Below, in pieces: positions 1 to 6,597 of a stretch of 8,190 nucleotides of DNA (positions within the stretch are counted from its first letter, which is position 1; each line of letters opens with the position of its first letter). Source of the DNA: an uncultured Gemmatimonadota bacterium (GTDB lineage Bacteria; Gemmatimonadota; Gemmatimonadetes; Gemmatimonadales; Gemmatimonadaceae). The notes beneath the pieces were generated by a model. The model ran no database searches. It saw nothing but the letters and a program-made list of their open reading frames with translations, and had not been told where the DNA came from. Location: assembly GCA_946480295.1 (NCBI GenBank), contig CAMLIT010000157.1, positions 1-8,190 of the forward strand. The letters are read 5' to 3'. Position numbers and translations under genes: made by a program.

Positions 1-1368
1 GCCGCGGCCGGCACGCCCGCCGCCCGCCCCGCGGCCACCGCGCCCGCGCATGCCGCCGGCCGGTGCCTCCATGGACTCGTTCCCCGTGCGGATCACGACC
101 TTGGCGTTCGGCGTCAGCCGCGACTGGCCGTCGGTCACCACGCGGTCGCCCTCGTTCACCCCCGAGGCGATCACGGCGAGCCCGCCCGCCGTGCGCTCGA
201 CGACGACGGCGCGCTGCCGCGCCGTGTCCGACGGATCCACGACGTAGACGTACGTGCCGCGCTGGCCGGTGACGACCGCCTGCGCCGGCACCACGAGCGC
301 GTGCTGCTCGTCGTACAGGTGCAGCGTGGTCGCCGCGAACTGCCCGACCCAGAGGCGGCCGTCGTTGTTCGCGAACGTCGCCTTGAGCTGCACCGTCCCG
401 GTGGCCGTGTCCACCGCGTTGTCGATGAAGGAGAGCGTGCCCGTCGCCGGCGGAAGCTCGCGCCCCTGCTGGAGCACCCGCGTCGGCGCCGCGGGCGCCG
501 GCGGATCGCCGGCGGGATCGCCCGCCGGATCGGCGGCCGCGCTCCCCGGCACATTGCTCGCGACCTCGCCCGACGCGAGACCGCCGACGGTGGACGCGGG
601 GGCCGCGTCGAGGGGCTGCGCCGCCGGAGCGGCCGCGCCGCTCGGGACGGCGACCACGGGGAGCCCGCCCTTCGCCCCGTACTGGAGGATGAGCGGCAGC
701 TCGGTCGACGGCACGGCGAAGCGCACCATGATCGGCCGGATCTGGTTGATCACCACCAGCGGCATGGAGCCGCCGGCGCGCACGAGGTTGCCCTTGCGGA
801 TCAGGAGGCTTCCCGTCTTTCCGGAGATCGGCGCGCGGATCTGCGTGTTGTCGAGGTTGAAGCGGGCCTGCGCGACCGCCGCTTCGTCGGCCTTCACCAC
901 CGCCTCCGACGCGGCGGCGGTCGTCGCGCGCTGGTTCCCCTCGTCGGCCGTGATGTATTTGAGCTCGATGAGCTTCTTGTAGCGGTCGTAGGCGTTCCTC
1001 GCGTTCGCCGCGTTGGCGCGGTCGCGCTCGAGGTTCGCCATCGCCACCTGGTACGCCGCCTCGTACGGCCGCGGATCGATCCGGAAGAGCACCTGCCCCT
1101 TCGCGACTTCCTGCCCCTCCTGGAAGAGCACGTCGGTGATGATGCCGTCCACCTGCGCCGCCACCGCCGCGCTCTGGAGCGGCGTCACGACGCCGTTCGC
1201 CTCGACGTCGTACGGGACGGTGGCGTGCCGGGCTTGCGCGACGGCCACCGTCACGGGCGGCCGCATCTGGCGCTGGGGGGCTTTCGAGCAGGCGGAGAGC
1301 ACGAGCAGGGCGGCCGACATCGCGACGGAGAGGCGCGCGCCACGCTCGGGAAGGGGCAGTCCGATCAT
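1..1368 (-). CDS. RND efflux periplasmic adaptor (membrane fusion) lipoprotein, 3' end off window
   Basis: This is a periplasmic adaptor of the HlyD/AcrA/MdtA family, which links an inner-membrane RND pump to an outer-membrane channel. 456 codons are visible and the frame is still open at the left edge. A lipobox (LSAC, Cys about 27) predicts a lipid anchor. Next come the first lipoyl half (VDGIITDVLFQEGQEVAKG, about 73-91), an alpha-helical hairpin rich in Ala, Arg and Asn (about 102-172), the second lipoyl half (LDNTQIRAPISGKTG, about 171-185), then barrel segments with IRPIMVRFAVPS and DNAVDTATGTVQLKATF. An Ala/Pro/Gly/Asp-rich insert of about 60 residues (about 242-304) splits the barrel region, and the visible end is a Gly/Arg-rich tail. 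ATG at 1368 is chosen because it keeps basic residues ahead of the hydrophobic stretch; ATG at 1320 is possible. Neither has a clear ribosome binding site. An RND pump gene is expected just beyond the left edge. Family call is firm; the substrate is unknown. Confidence 0.93.
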   Translation of the reverse strand, partial: MIGLPLPERGARLSVAMSAALLVLSACSKAPQRQMRPPVTVAVAQARHATVPYDVEANGVVTPLQSAAVAAQVDGIITDVLFQEGQEVAKGQVLFRIDPRPYEAAYQVAMANLERDRANAANARNAYDRYKKLIELKYITADEGNQRATTAAASEAVVKADEAAVAQARFNLDNTQIRAPISGKTGSLLIRKGNLVRAGGSMPLVVINQIRPIMVRFAVPSTELPLILQYGAKGGLPVVAVPSGAAAPAAQPLDAAPASTVGGLASGEVASNVPGSAAADPAGDPAGDPPAPAAPTRVLQQGRELPPATGTLSFIDNAVDTATGTVQLKATFANNDGRLWVGQFAATTLHLYDEQHALVVPAQAVVTGQRGTYVYVVDPSDTARQRAVVVERTAGGLAVIASGVNEGDRVVTDGQSRLTPNAKVVIRTGNESMEAPAGGMRGRGGRGAGGGRAGRG

Positions 1369-1392
1369 CGGGCGGAGAAGCTGGAGAAGAGA

Positions 1393-1452
1393 GGAAAACG
1401 AAGCAGGACCTCGGCGTTCGGCGGGCTCGGCCGGACACGCCAAGGTCCTGCT
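1393..1452 (-). terminator. Rho-independent terminator or attenuator hairpin
   Basis: On the minus strand a 15-bp stem (arms 1438-1452 and 1402-1416, with one G-U pair) encloses a 21-nt loop. The 10 outer base pairs, AGCAGGACCT with AGGTCCTGCT, are perfect. A T-rich stretch follows at once (TCGTTTTCC, 1401-1393). It lies about 80 nt after the DUF421 stop codon, so it probably ends that transcript. It is also only 24 nt upstream of the adaptor's start, so an attenuator role for the adaptor gene is an alternative. Confidence 0.68.
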
Positions 1453-1531
1453 GTACATACGCACGGCGGAGCCGAGTCGTTCGGCCCCGCTACCCGCCGC
1501 CGGGGAGGGAAAATAGCGGCCGGCGTGCGCC

Positions 1532-2254
1532 TCAGGTCACGCCGCCGGAGCCGCCTCCGCTCTGCGCGCCGATGTGGCCGGACTGGCCTCCCTGCCCGGG
1601 CGTGCCGCCCGAGTGGTCGTCGCCATGCTCCCCCGCGCCTCCGTCGTCCCGGTGCTTCACCAGCTGGTATCCGCTCCCCTCCTCCTCGCCGAAGCGGTTG
1701 AAGAGGCCGTCGGGGCGGGTGTTCCACTCGATCCCGGGGATCCTGAGCCCCGCCAGCGCGGAGATGTCCCGCGCGTCGGAGCGTCCGATCACCGCCCACT
1801 CGCCGTCGTTTTCCAGCACGACGCACTGGACCTGGGAGAGGGAGATGATCCCCGCGCGCCGGATGGCGGCCCGCACCTCGTCGGGGGTGACGTTGATGTC
1901 CCGCATCCGGTCGAGCAGCAGCTTCCCTTCCCAGAGGACGACGTTCGGCTCCTCCCGCACGGCGTGGTGGACCTTCGTCCACCGCGTCTGCCCCCAGCTC
2001 GTGAGCTCCTGGAGCAGGAGATACGTGGCGATCGCCACGAGCCCGTCGACGATGGAGATCGACCCGGTGAGCGGGATGCTGGCGACCATCGAGCCGAGGG
2101 CCACCGTCACGATCAGGTCGTACGCCGACATCTTGGCCAGCGCCCGCTGCCCGACGATGCGGAGCACCGCGACGAGAGCGATGTAGATGACCGTGGCGGA
2201 GATGGCGACGCGCGCTGCCGCCCCCCAGCCGTGGAAGAAGATCGATCCGATCAC
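1532..2254 (-). CDS. DUF421 family (YetF/YcaP-like) membrane protein
   Basis: The 240-residue product has the usual DUF421 layout. Three hydrophobic helices (about 16-34, 44-62 and 66-84) are joined by the conserved stretches LRIVGQRALAKMSAYDLIV and TVALGSMVASIPL. A cytoplasmic-type domain then carries PNVVLWEGKLL (about 103-113) and the hallmark ISLSQVQCVVLENDGEWAVI (about 137-156). The biochemical role of the family is not established. The last 40 residues are an unusual Gly/Asp/His/Ser-rich tail that looks disordered and is probably specific to this lineage. The start is GTG at 2254, chosen because family members begin shortly before the first helix. No Shine-Dalgarno sequence sits directly before it, but the stop of a short leader ORF overlaps it (GTGA), which suggests coupled translation. 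A hairpin terminator follows the gene. Confidence 0.93.
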   Translation of the reverse strand: MIGSIFFHGWGAAARVAISATVIYIALVAVLRIVGQRALAKMSAYDLIVTVALGSMVASIPLTGSISIVDGLVAIATYLLLQELTSWGQTRWTKVHHAVREEPNVVLWEGKLLLDRMRDINVTPDEVRAAIRRAGIISLSQVQCVVLENDGEWAVIGRSDARDISALAGLRIPGIEWNTRPDGLFNRFGEEEGSGYQLVKHRDDGGAGEHGDDHSGGTPGQGGQSGHIGAQSGGGSGGVT

Positions 2255-2286
2255 CGGAGCGTCGTCCGCATCGGGTGCGCAGCCAT
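2251..2286 (-). other. Possible 11-codon leader ORF coupled to the DUF421 gene
   Basis: An ATG at 2286 opens an 11-residue ORF (MAAHPMRTTLR) whose TGA overlaps the GTG start of the DUF421 gene in the sequence GTGA. It has a good Shine-Dalgarno sequence, AGGAG at 2300-2296, nine bases upstream. The same CAGGAGCAC core at the same spacing precedes the lipoprotein gene at 7879, which supports this as a genuine initiation site. The peptide resembles nothing I recognise. It may exist only to deliver ribosomes to the weak GTG start. Chance cannot be excluded for so short an ORF. Confidence 0.4.
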
Positions 2287-2350
2287 CCTGTCGTGCTCCT
2301 GCCGCCGTGATGCCGGCGCAGGGGTCGCAAGACGCGTGCGTGAAGCGACG

Positions 2351-3532
2351 CTAGCGCACCAGCTCGATCGCGGCCGCGTTCACCATCCCGAAGCCGGTCC
2401 GCGCGCGCTCGCGTCGCTCGTCCAGCGTGTTGAACGCGGCGATGACGCCCGTGGAGGTGGCCGGATTGAACCACAGGAAGGAGACGAACCCCGCCTGGCT
2501 CCCCGTGTGGCCGATGACGCGCCTGCCGCCCTTGTCATCGATGAAGAACGAGAGCCCCATCCACTGGCTCGGGTCGGGGCCGGTGATCGTCGGCACGACC
2601 GGACGCCACATCTCGTCGAACGAGCCGCGCCTCAGCACGACGTCGTAGCGCGCGCGGAGCGCCGCGTCGCCGTGCGTCGCGTTGGTGAGGAAGGCGAGGT
2701 ACTTCGCGAGGTCGGTGAGGGGCGCGTTCCACCCGCCGTTCGGGATCGTGATCCCCGGATCGAAGTCGCGCCCGTTGGTGACGAGGGTGTCGCGCCCCGA
2801 CGAGTCGCGCTCGAGGGTGTAGTTGTTCGACCGGTCGGCGGCGAGGTAGTACGGCGTCGCGCCGAAGTAGCTGCTGTCGAGCCCCAGCGGCGCGAAGATG
2901 TTCTTCTGGACGTACGTCTCCCACGGGTCGCCGGAGATCTGCTCGATCACGCGCGCGAGGTAGATGAACGCCGGGTTGGAGTAGCCGAAGCGCGATCCCG
3001 GCCGGAAGTGCAGCTCCTGGTACGGCATCATCGCCACGAGCTGCTGCCAGGTCGTCGGCTCGAACGGCTCCCATCCCTGCCCCTTCGCGTACGGCCACGT
3101 CGGGTCCTGGAACCCCGCCGAATGCGAGAGCAGCATGCGGAGCGTGATGCTGTCCATCATGCCGTACGGGTCGTGCATGCGGTGCAGCTCCGGCACCCAC
3201 CGCGTGATGTGGTCGTCGAGCGAGAGCTTGCCGCGGTCGCGGAGCTGCATGATCGCGATCGCGGTGAGGGTCTTGGTGATCGAGCCGTAGTGGAAGAGCG
3301 TGTGCTCGTCCACCCGCTGGCCGAGCGCGCGATCGGCGAAGCCGCGCTCGTGGTGGGCGACGATGCGCCCGTCGCGGACGAGCACGACCGCGGCGCCGAC
3401 CACGTGATCGCTGTCCATCCCCGCGTCGAAGGTGTGGACGAAGGCGGGCCAGGCGGGAGGGACCTGCTGGGCGGGGAGGGCGGCGGCGCCCGAGACGAGG
3501 AGGAGGGCCGCGGCGAGGGAGGGGCGGTGCAT
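2351..3532 (-). CDS. Exported serine hydrolase, beta-lactamase (class C/PBP-like esterase) family
   Basis: This 393-residue protein has the fold shared by class C beta-lactamases, DD-peptidases and EstB-type esterases. An N-terminal signal peptide (hydrophobic 7-19, likely cleaved after ALPA at 21) sends it to the periplasm. The catalytic motifs are in the expected order: S84-I-T-K87 (nucleophile and general base), Y184-S-N186, and H342-T-G344 in place of the KTG box. Other family landmarks are LLSHSAGF (134-141) and FRPGSRFGYSNPAFIYLA (176-193). HTG rather than KTG is common in the esterase and peptidase branches, so antibiotic hydrolysis should not be assumed; the substrate is unknown. ATG at 3532 is chosen because it starts the signal peptide. 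The frame stays open far upstream, but that extension looks non-coding. There is no Shine-Dalgarno sequence; the base run before ATG is all C. The gap to the DUF421 gene is about 96 bp, so the two could be co-transcribed. Confidence 0.93.
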   Translation of the reverse strand: MHRPSLAAALLLVSGAAALPAQQVPPAWPAFVHTFDAGMDSDHVVGAAVVLVRDGRIVAHHERGFADRALGQRVDEHTLFHYGSITKTLTAIAIMQLRDRGKLSLDDHITRWVPELHRMHDPYGMMDSITLRMLLSHSAGFQDPTWPYAKGQGWEPFEPTTWQQLVAMMPYQELHFRPGSRFGYSNPAFIYLARVIEQISGDPWETYVQKNIFAPLGLDSSYFGATPYYLAADRSNNYTLERDSSGRDTLVTNGRDFDPGITIPNGGWNAPLTDLAKYLAFLTNATHGDAALRARYDVVLRRGSFDEMWRPVVPTITGPDPSQWMGLSFFIDDKGGRRVIGHTGSQAGFVSFLWFNPATSTGVIAAFNTLDERRERARTGFGMVNAAAIELVR

Positions 3533-3538
3533 GGGGGG

Positions 3539-3546
3539 AGTATTCA
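3539..3546 (-). promoter_or_regulatory. Possible -10 element of a leaderless promoter for the hydrolase gene
   Basis: The minus strand reads TGAATACT, then six C, then the ATG at 3532. AATACT matches four of six positions of TATAAT. Its spacing would put the transcription start at or next to the ATG, which fits the absence of a Shine-Dalgarno sequence. No convincing -35 box is visible, so this is weak. Confidence 0.25.
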
Positions 3547-3664
3547 GGCGGGTGGGGCGGGGCGCCAGGGAGGGGCGGGGGACGCGGGGCGCGTGCATCC
3601 CTGGCTTCGTGGCGCCGTGCGTCGGGCTCCGTGATCGGGCTGGGATCACACGGTGGGCGACACG

Positions 3665-3916
3665 GATGAACGCGAATGGTGCGGATCGGCGCGGATCCCT
3701 CCGTGTGGCGAGACGGCGCCTCGCGCCCAGCGGCCGGTCCGGGAACCGGCTCCCTACCGCCGCCCCCCATTCGCGCCGGTTCGCACGATGTCCCATCGAT
3801 TCGCGTCGGCTCTCTGGAAGCTGCCTGGGTAGAGGGATCAGCGGCCGTCCGTCACGCCGAACCGCCTCGCCGCCCATCCGCCCCGATCCGTGATCTCCGT
3901 GGCATCCGCGCTCATC
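3665..3916. repeat. Three degenerate copies of an intergenic repeat, one inverted
   Basis: Unit A (3665-3696), read on the minus strand, begins ATCCGCGCCGATCCGC and ends TTCGCGTTCATC. Unit C (3876-3916), on the plus strand, begins ATCCGCCCCGATCCG and ends ATCCGCGCTCATC, with about nine extra bases in the middle. Unit B (3769-3810), on the plus strand, begins ATTCGCGCCGGTTCGCAC and matches unit A at 17 of its first 21 bases. A and C therefore form a large imperfect inverted repeat about 250 bp across, with B between them. It could be a decayed dispersed intergenic repeat or a MITE-like relic. No transposase or target-site duplication is seen. Confidence 0.5.
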
Positions 3917-3959
3917 TCGTTGACGCCCGCTGATCGAGGTTGCCGGCCAGGGCGCGACG

Positions 3960-3993
3960 AAAAAGGGACGCGCCACGGAAGCAGCGCGTCCCT
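3960..3993 (-). terminator. Rho-independent terminator of the GlsB-type gene
   Basis: A perfect 10-bp stem on the minus strand (AGGGACGCGC at 3993-3984 with GCGCGTCCCT at 3973-3964) has a 10-nt loop and runs directly into five T (3964-3960, one shared with the stem). It lies about 20 nt after the TAG of the GlsB-type gene and is the best-formed terminator in the window. Its upstream arm overlaps the tandem heptamer repeat. Confidence 0.88.
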
Positions 3994-4015
3994 CGTCCCT
4001 CGTCCCTCGTCCCTC
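3988..4015 (-). repeat. Four perfect tandem copies of a 7-bp repeat (GAGGGAC)
   Basis: Read on the minus strand, four exact GAGGGAC units follow one another. The first begins with the last base of the upstream gene's TAG stop codon and the fourth forms part of the 5' arm of the terminator. Each copy contains GGGAC, so each could pair with GTCCC in the 3' arm. The array is a simple-sequence tract likely to change in copy number. Confidence 0.9.
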
Positions 4016-4266
4016 TACACCGTGGTTCGGTACCCCGTCACCAACCTCACCAGCCACACGAGAATGACCGCGCCGATCGTGGCGACGATGATCGACCAGA
4101 TGATGCCGCCGCCCGCCGACAGTCCCAGCGCGCTCACGATCCAGCCGCCGATCAGCCCTCCGATCAGGCCGAGGATGAGATCGACGATCACTCCGTACCC
4201 GGCGCCGCGCATGATCTTGCCCGCGAGCCATCCGGCGATGATCCCGACGATGATGGTGATGATCAC
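4015..4266 (-). CDS. GlsB/YeaQ/YmgE family small membrane protein (transglycosylase-associated)
   Basis: An 83-residue, very hydrophobic protein, typical in length for the family, whose members are linked to stress response; their exact activity is unknown. The signature GIIAGWLAGKIMRGAGYG (about 8-25) is followed by two Gly-rich membrane helices (about 27-47 and 54-76), giving three helices with the N-terminal one. It ends with a short basic tail (GYRTTV). The start is GTG at 4266, supported by a strong Shine-Dalgarno sequence (GGGGAGG at 4278-4272, five bases upstream). It is separated from the molybdenum hydroxylase operon upstream by about 150 bp containing a hairpin, and it has its own strong terminator. 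It is therefore probably a single-gene unit, but I see no clear promoter. Confidence 0.93.
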   Translation of the reverse strand: MIITIIVGIIAGWLAGKIMRGAGYGVIVDLILGLIGGLIGGWIVSALGLSAGGGIIWSIIVATIGAVILVWLVRLVTGYRTTV

Positions 4267-4380
4267 GTGCGCCTCCCCTGTCCCAGGTGTTTGTCGTGGA
4301 GCGGCACCCTCGCCCGGACTCGCCGCCGGGCGCCCCTGACCTGCCGTGGCTGACTCAAAAGCAAGCGATGTGCCGACCTC

Positions 4381-4406
4381 GGCGTCCCGCCGTCGGGCGG
4401 GCCGCC
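4381..4406 (-). terminator. Candidate terminator hairpin after the molybdenum hydroxylase operon
   Basis: An 11-bp stem with one mismatch (arms 4396-4406 and 4381-4391) closes a 4-nt loop, beginning about 14 nt past the TAG at 4420. There is no T-run after it, only a weak TTGCTTTTG about 15 nt further on. It may slow polymerase or protect the mRNA end rather than act as a classic intrinsic terminator. Confidence 0.45.
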
Positions 4407-4419
4407 TCGACGCCGCCCA

Positions 4420-6597
4420 CTACCTGCCCGTCGTCGCCTCCGCGAGCCTGAGCCCCTCGCGCGCCATCGGCATCGCCCGCGGCCGGATGCCCGTCGCCTG
4501 GAAGATCGCCGCCCCGATCGCCGGGGCGATCCCCATGATCGGCGCCTCGCCCGCCCCGAAGGGGCGCGCGTCCTCACGGCCCATGAGCACCACGTCGATC
4601 CTCGGCACGTCGGCGAAGCGCGGGACGCGATACGCGGAGAGGTGCGCGTTCCGGATCACCCCGTGGTCGAAGTCGATCGCCTCGAACAGCGCGCCGCCGA
4701 TCCCCTGGATCATCGCCCCGGCGATCTGGTTGCGGAGACCATCCGGATTGATCACCGGGCCGCTGTCGAACGCCGTCACGGCGCGCACGACCCGTACGGG
4801 GTCGCTCCCCGCCGGCGCGCGCCGGTCCACCGCCACCTCGACGAAGGTCGCGAAGTAGCCGCCCTTCTCGAAGCCGCCCCCCATGCCGTAGCCGTGCCCC
4901 TCCGGCGCCTTTGCCTTTCCCCACCCGAAGCGCTCCGCCGCCCCCTCGAACACCGCCCGCAGCCGCGGCTCCTCGATGTTCTTCAGCCGGAAGGCGAGCG
5001 GATCCATCGCCACCAGCTGCGCCAGCTCGTCGACGTGCGTCTCGCGCGCGAAGTGGTTCGCCGTCGCCGCGAGGCCGCGGTACGACCCCTGGCGCAGCGG
5101 CGAGTCGCTGGGATGGTAGATCACGCGCTGGTTCGCGATCGCGTACCAGGGCTGGATCGCCGCCGGCCCCGAGTTGTAGTTGTCGAACGCCCACGCGGTG
5201 ATCGTCCCGTCGCGGCGCACGCCGGCGTCGACGTCGATCACGCCCGCCGGCCGGAAGTAGGCCCAGCGGAACTCCTCCTCGCGCGTCCACACGAGCTTCA
5301 CCGGCTTCCCGGCGGCCTTCGCCAGCCGGGCCGCCTCCACCGCGCACTCGCCGGTGTGCTTGCCGCCGTATCCGGAACCGGTGTCGGGCACGATCACGCG
5401 CACGCGCCCCTGCGGCAGCCCGAGCTCCTCGGCGAGCTGGTCGCGCACCGCGAACGGACGCTGCGTCCCCGTCCAGACCGTGAGCTTCTCGCCCTCCGCG
5501 TCGCGCGTCCACTGCGCCACCGCCGCGCGCGGCTCGAGCGGCACGTGCGCGATGTACGCCACGGTGTAGCGTCGCTGCAACCGGTGGTCGGCGGCGGCGA
5601 GCGCCGCGTCCACGTCCCCCTTCACGATCGGGCCGCCGCGACCGCCCTCCTGCCGGCCGCCCTCCTCCTTCGGGCGCGTGCGCACGAGGTGGTCGTACAC
5701 GGTGCGCGAGTCCGGCTGCCCGCCGGCCGGGGGCGTCCACGTCGCCTTCACGAGGCCGAGCGCGCGCACCGCTTCCGCCATGCTCGGCGCGACCACGCCG
5801 GCGAACTCTCCCTCGTGCGCCACCGTCACGCCGGGGAGCGCCGCGGCGGCGCTCCCGTCGAGCGCCGCGAGGGTGGCCCCCATCGCCGGCGGTCGCACGA
5901 CCTTGCCGACGAGCATCCCCGGGAGCGTCACGTCCGACGTGTACCGGTGGCGCCCGGTGACCAGGTCGCGTCCGTTGACGTTAGGCACCGGCGTCCCCGC
6001 GACCTTCCATTGCGACGGCGGCATGAGCACGACGTCGTCGCGGACCGTCTCGGTGAGCCGGCGTCCCGCCGTGAGCTCGCCGTAGGCTGTCTCGCGCCCG
6101 GTCTTCCGGTCGCGCACGCGCCCTTTCTCCGCGACGAGCGACGCGGCGGGCACCCCCCACTGCTGCGCGGCGAGGCCGATGAGCAGCTCGCGCGCCGCGG
6201 CGGCGACGTGGCGCAGCTTCGTCCCCATCTGCGGCGTCGTCATGCTGCCGAACGTGCCCATGTCGAAGGGCGTGAGCTCCGTGTCGCCCATCACCATCGT
6301 CACGGCGGCGAGCGGCACACGCAGCTCGTCCGCCACCTGCTGCGCGAGCGAGGTGCGGATCCCCTGGCCGAACTCCACCTTGCCGGTGTACACCGTCACG
6401 CGCCCCCGCTCGTCGACGTGCAGCCACGCGCCGAGCTGCTCGGGTGGCGCGTCGCCCTCGCCGTCGCCCGACTCGTTTGGCGCGCCGACGGGCGTGCGCT
6501 GGCGCCCGGGGATGGCCATCGCCGCCGCGTCGCGCGTGACGAGCACGACGAGCAGCCCGGCGCCGAAGCGCTCGAGGAAGTCCCGTCGCGTGGTCAT
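4420..6597 (-). CDS. Molybdopterin-binding subunit of a xanthine dehydrogenase/aldehyde oxidase-family enzyme (IorB-like), Tat-exported
   Basis: This 725-residue large subunit belongs to the isoquinoline 1-oxidoreductase beta type, which hydroxylates a carbon next to a ring nitrogen or an aldehyde carbon using water. The N-terminus TTRRDFLERFG plus a hydrophobic stretch is a twin-arginine signal, so the folded enzyme should act outside the cytoplasm. Landmarks are the cofactor-binding start TGKVEFGQGIRTSLAQQVAD (71-90), a hammerhead-like domain (about 210-290), the molybdopterin loop GSGYGGK (407-413), the segment QGSYRGLAATANHFARE (503-519), and GAGEAP (681-686) with the conserved catalytic Glu684. 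A Gly/Arg/Glu-rich insert lies at about 309-322. The ATG at 6597 overlaps the TGA of the [2Fe-2S] subunit (ATGA) and has GGAG eight bases upstream. No FAD-binding subunit adjoins it, so electrons probably go to a cytochrome-like acceptor. The substrate cannot be named. Confidence 0.95.
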   Translation of the reverse strand: MTTRRDFLERFGAGLLVVLVTRDAAAMAIPGRQRTPVGAPNESGDGEGDAPPEQLGAWLHVDERGRVTVYTGKVEFGQGIRTSLAQQVADELRVPLAAVTMVMGDTELTPFDMGTFGSMTTPQMGTKLRHVAAAARELLIGLAAQQWGVPAASLVAEKGRVRDRKTGRETAYGELTAGRRLTETVRDDVVLMPPSQWKVAGTPVPNVNGRDLVTGRHRYTSDVTLPGMLVGKVVRPPAMGATLAALDGSAAAALPGVTVAHEGEFAGVVAPSMAEAVRALGLVKATWTPPAGGQPDSRTVYDHLVRTRPKEEGGRQEGGRGGPIVKGDVDAALAAADHRLQRRYTVAYIAHVPLEPRAAVAQWTRDAEGEKLTVWTGTQRPFAVRDQLAEELGLPQGRVRVIVPDTGSGYGGKHTGECAVEAARLAKAAGKPVKLVWTREEEFRWAYFRPAGVIDVDAGVRRDGTITAWAFDNYNSGPAAIQPWYAIANQRVIYHPSDSPLRQGSYRGLAATANHFARETHVDELAQLVAMDPLAFRLKNIEEPRLRAVFEGAAERFGWGKAKAPEGHGYGMGGGFEKGGYFATFVEVAVDRRAPAGSDPVRVVRAVTAFDSGPVINPDGLRNQIAGAMIQGIGGALFEAIDFDHGVIRNAHLSAYRVPRFADVPRIDVVLMGREDARPFGAGEAPIMGIAPAIGAAIFQATGIRPRAMPMAREGLRLAEATTGR

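Larger units (their letters stand above)
3533..4014. other. Gene-free interval between the hydrolase and GlsB-type genes
   Basis: No convincing gene is present. Open frames on both strands are Arg/Pro-rich with no recognisable motifs. From left to right it holds the hydrolase upstream region, a small dyad (GTGATC at 3631-3636 with GATCAC at 3644-3649), three related degenerate repeat units (3665-3916), a short GC hairpin (GCCGGT at 3733-3738 with ACCGGC at 3745-3750), and the terminator plus heptamer array behind the GlsB-type gene. The promoter for the hydrolase gene must lie here or at its edge. Confidence 0.6.

Noticed and set aside
301..1701. 466-codon open frame on the plus strand
   Set aside because: Antisense to the efflux adaptor; Arg/His-rich with no domain.
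1574..3634. 686-codon open frame on the plus strand
   Set aside because: Antisense to the DUF421 and hydrolase genes; Arg/Glu/Val-biased and motif-free, so a shadow.
3432..3893. 153-codon plus-strand frame across the gene-free gap
   Set aside because: Arg/Gly/Ala-rich, overlaps the start of the hydrolase gene and has no ribosome binding site or motif that I can see.
3665..3916. CRISPR array
   Set aside because: The units are degenerate, in mixed orientation and unevenly spaced, with no cas genes nearby.
3533..4231. N-terminal extension of the serine hydrolase (frame open for 233 codons upstream)
   Set aside because: It is low-complexity, runs through the GlsB-type gene, a terminator and repeats, and would bury a clear signal peptide that begins at 3532.
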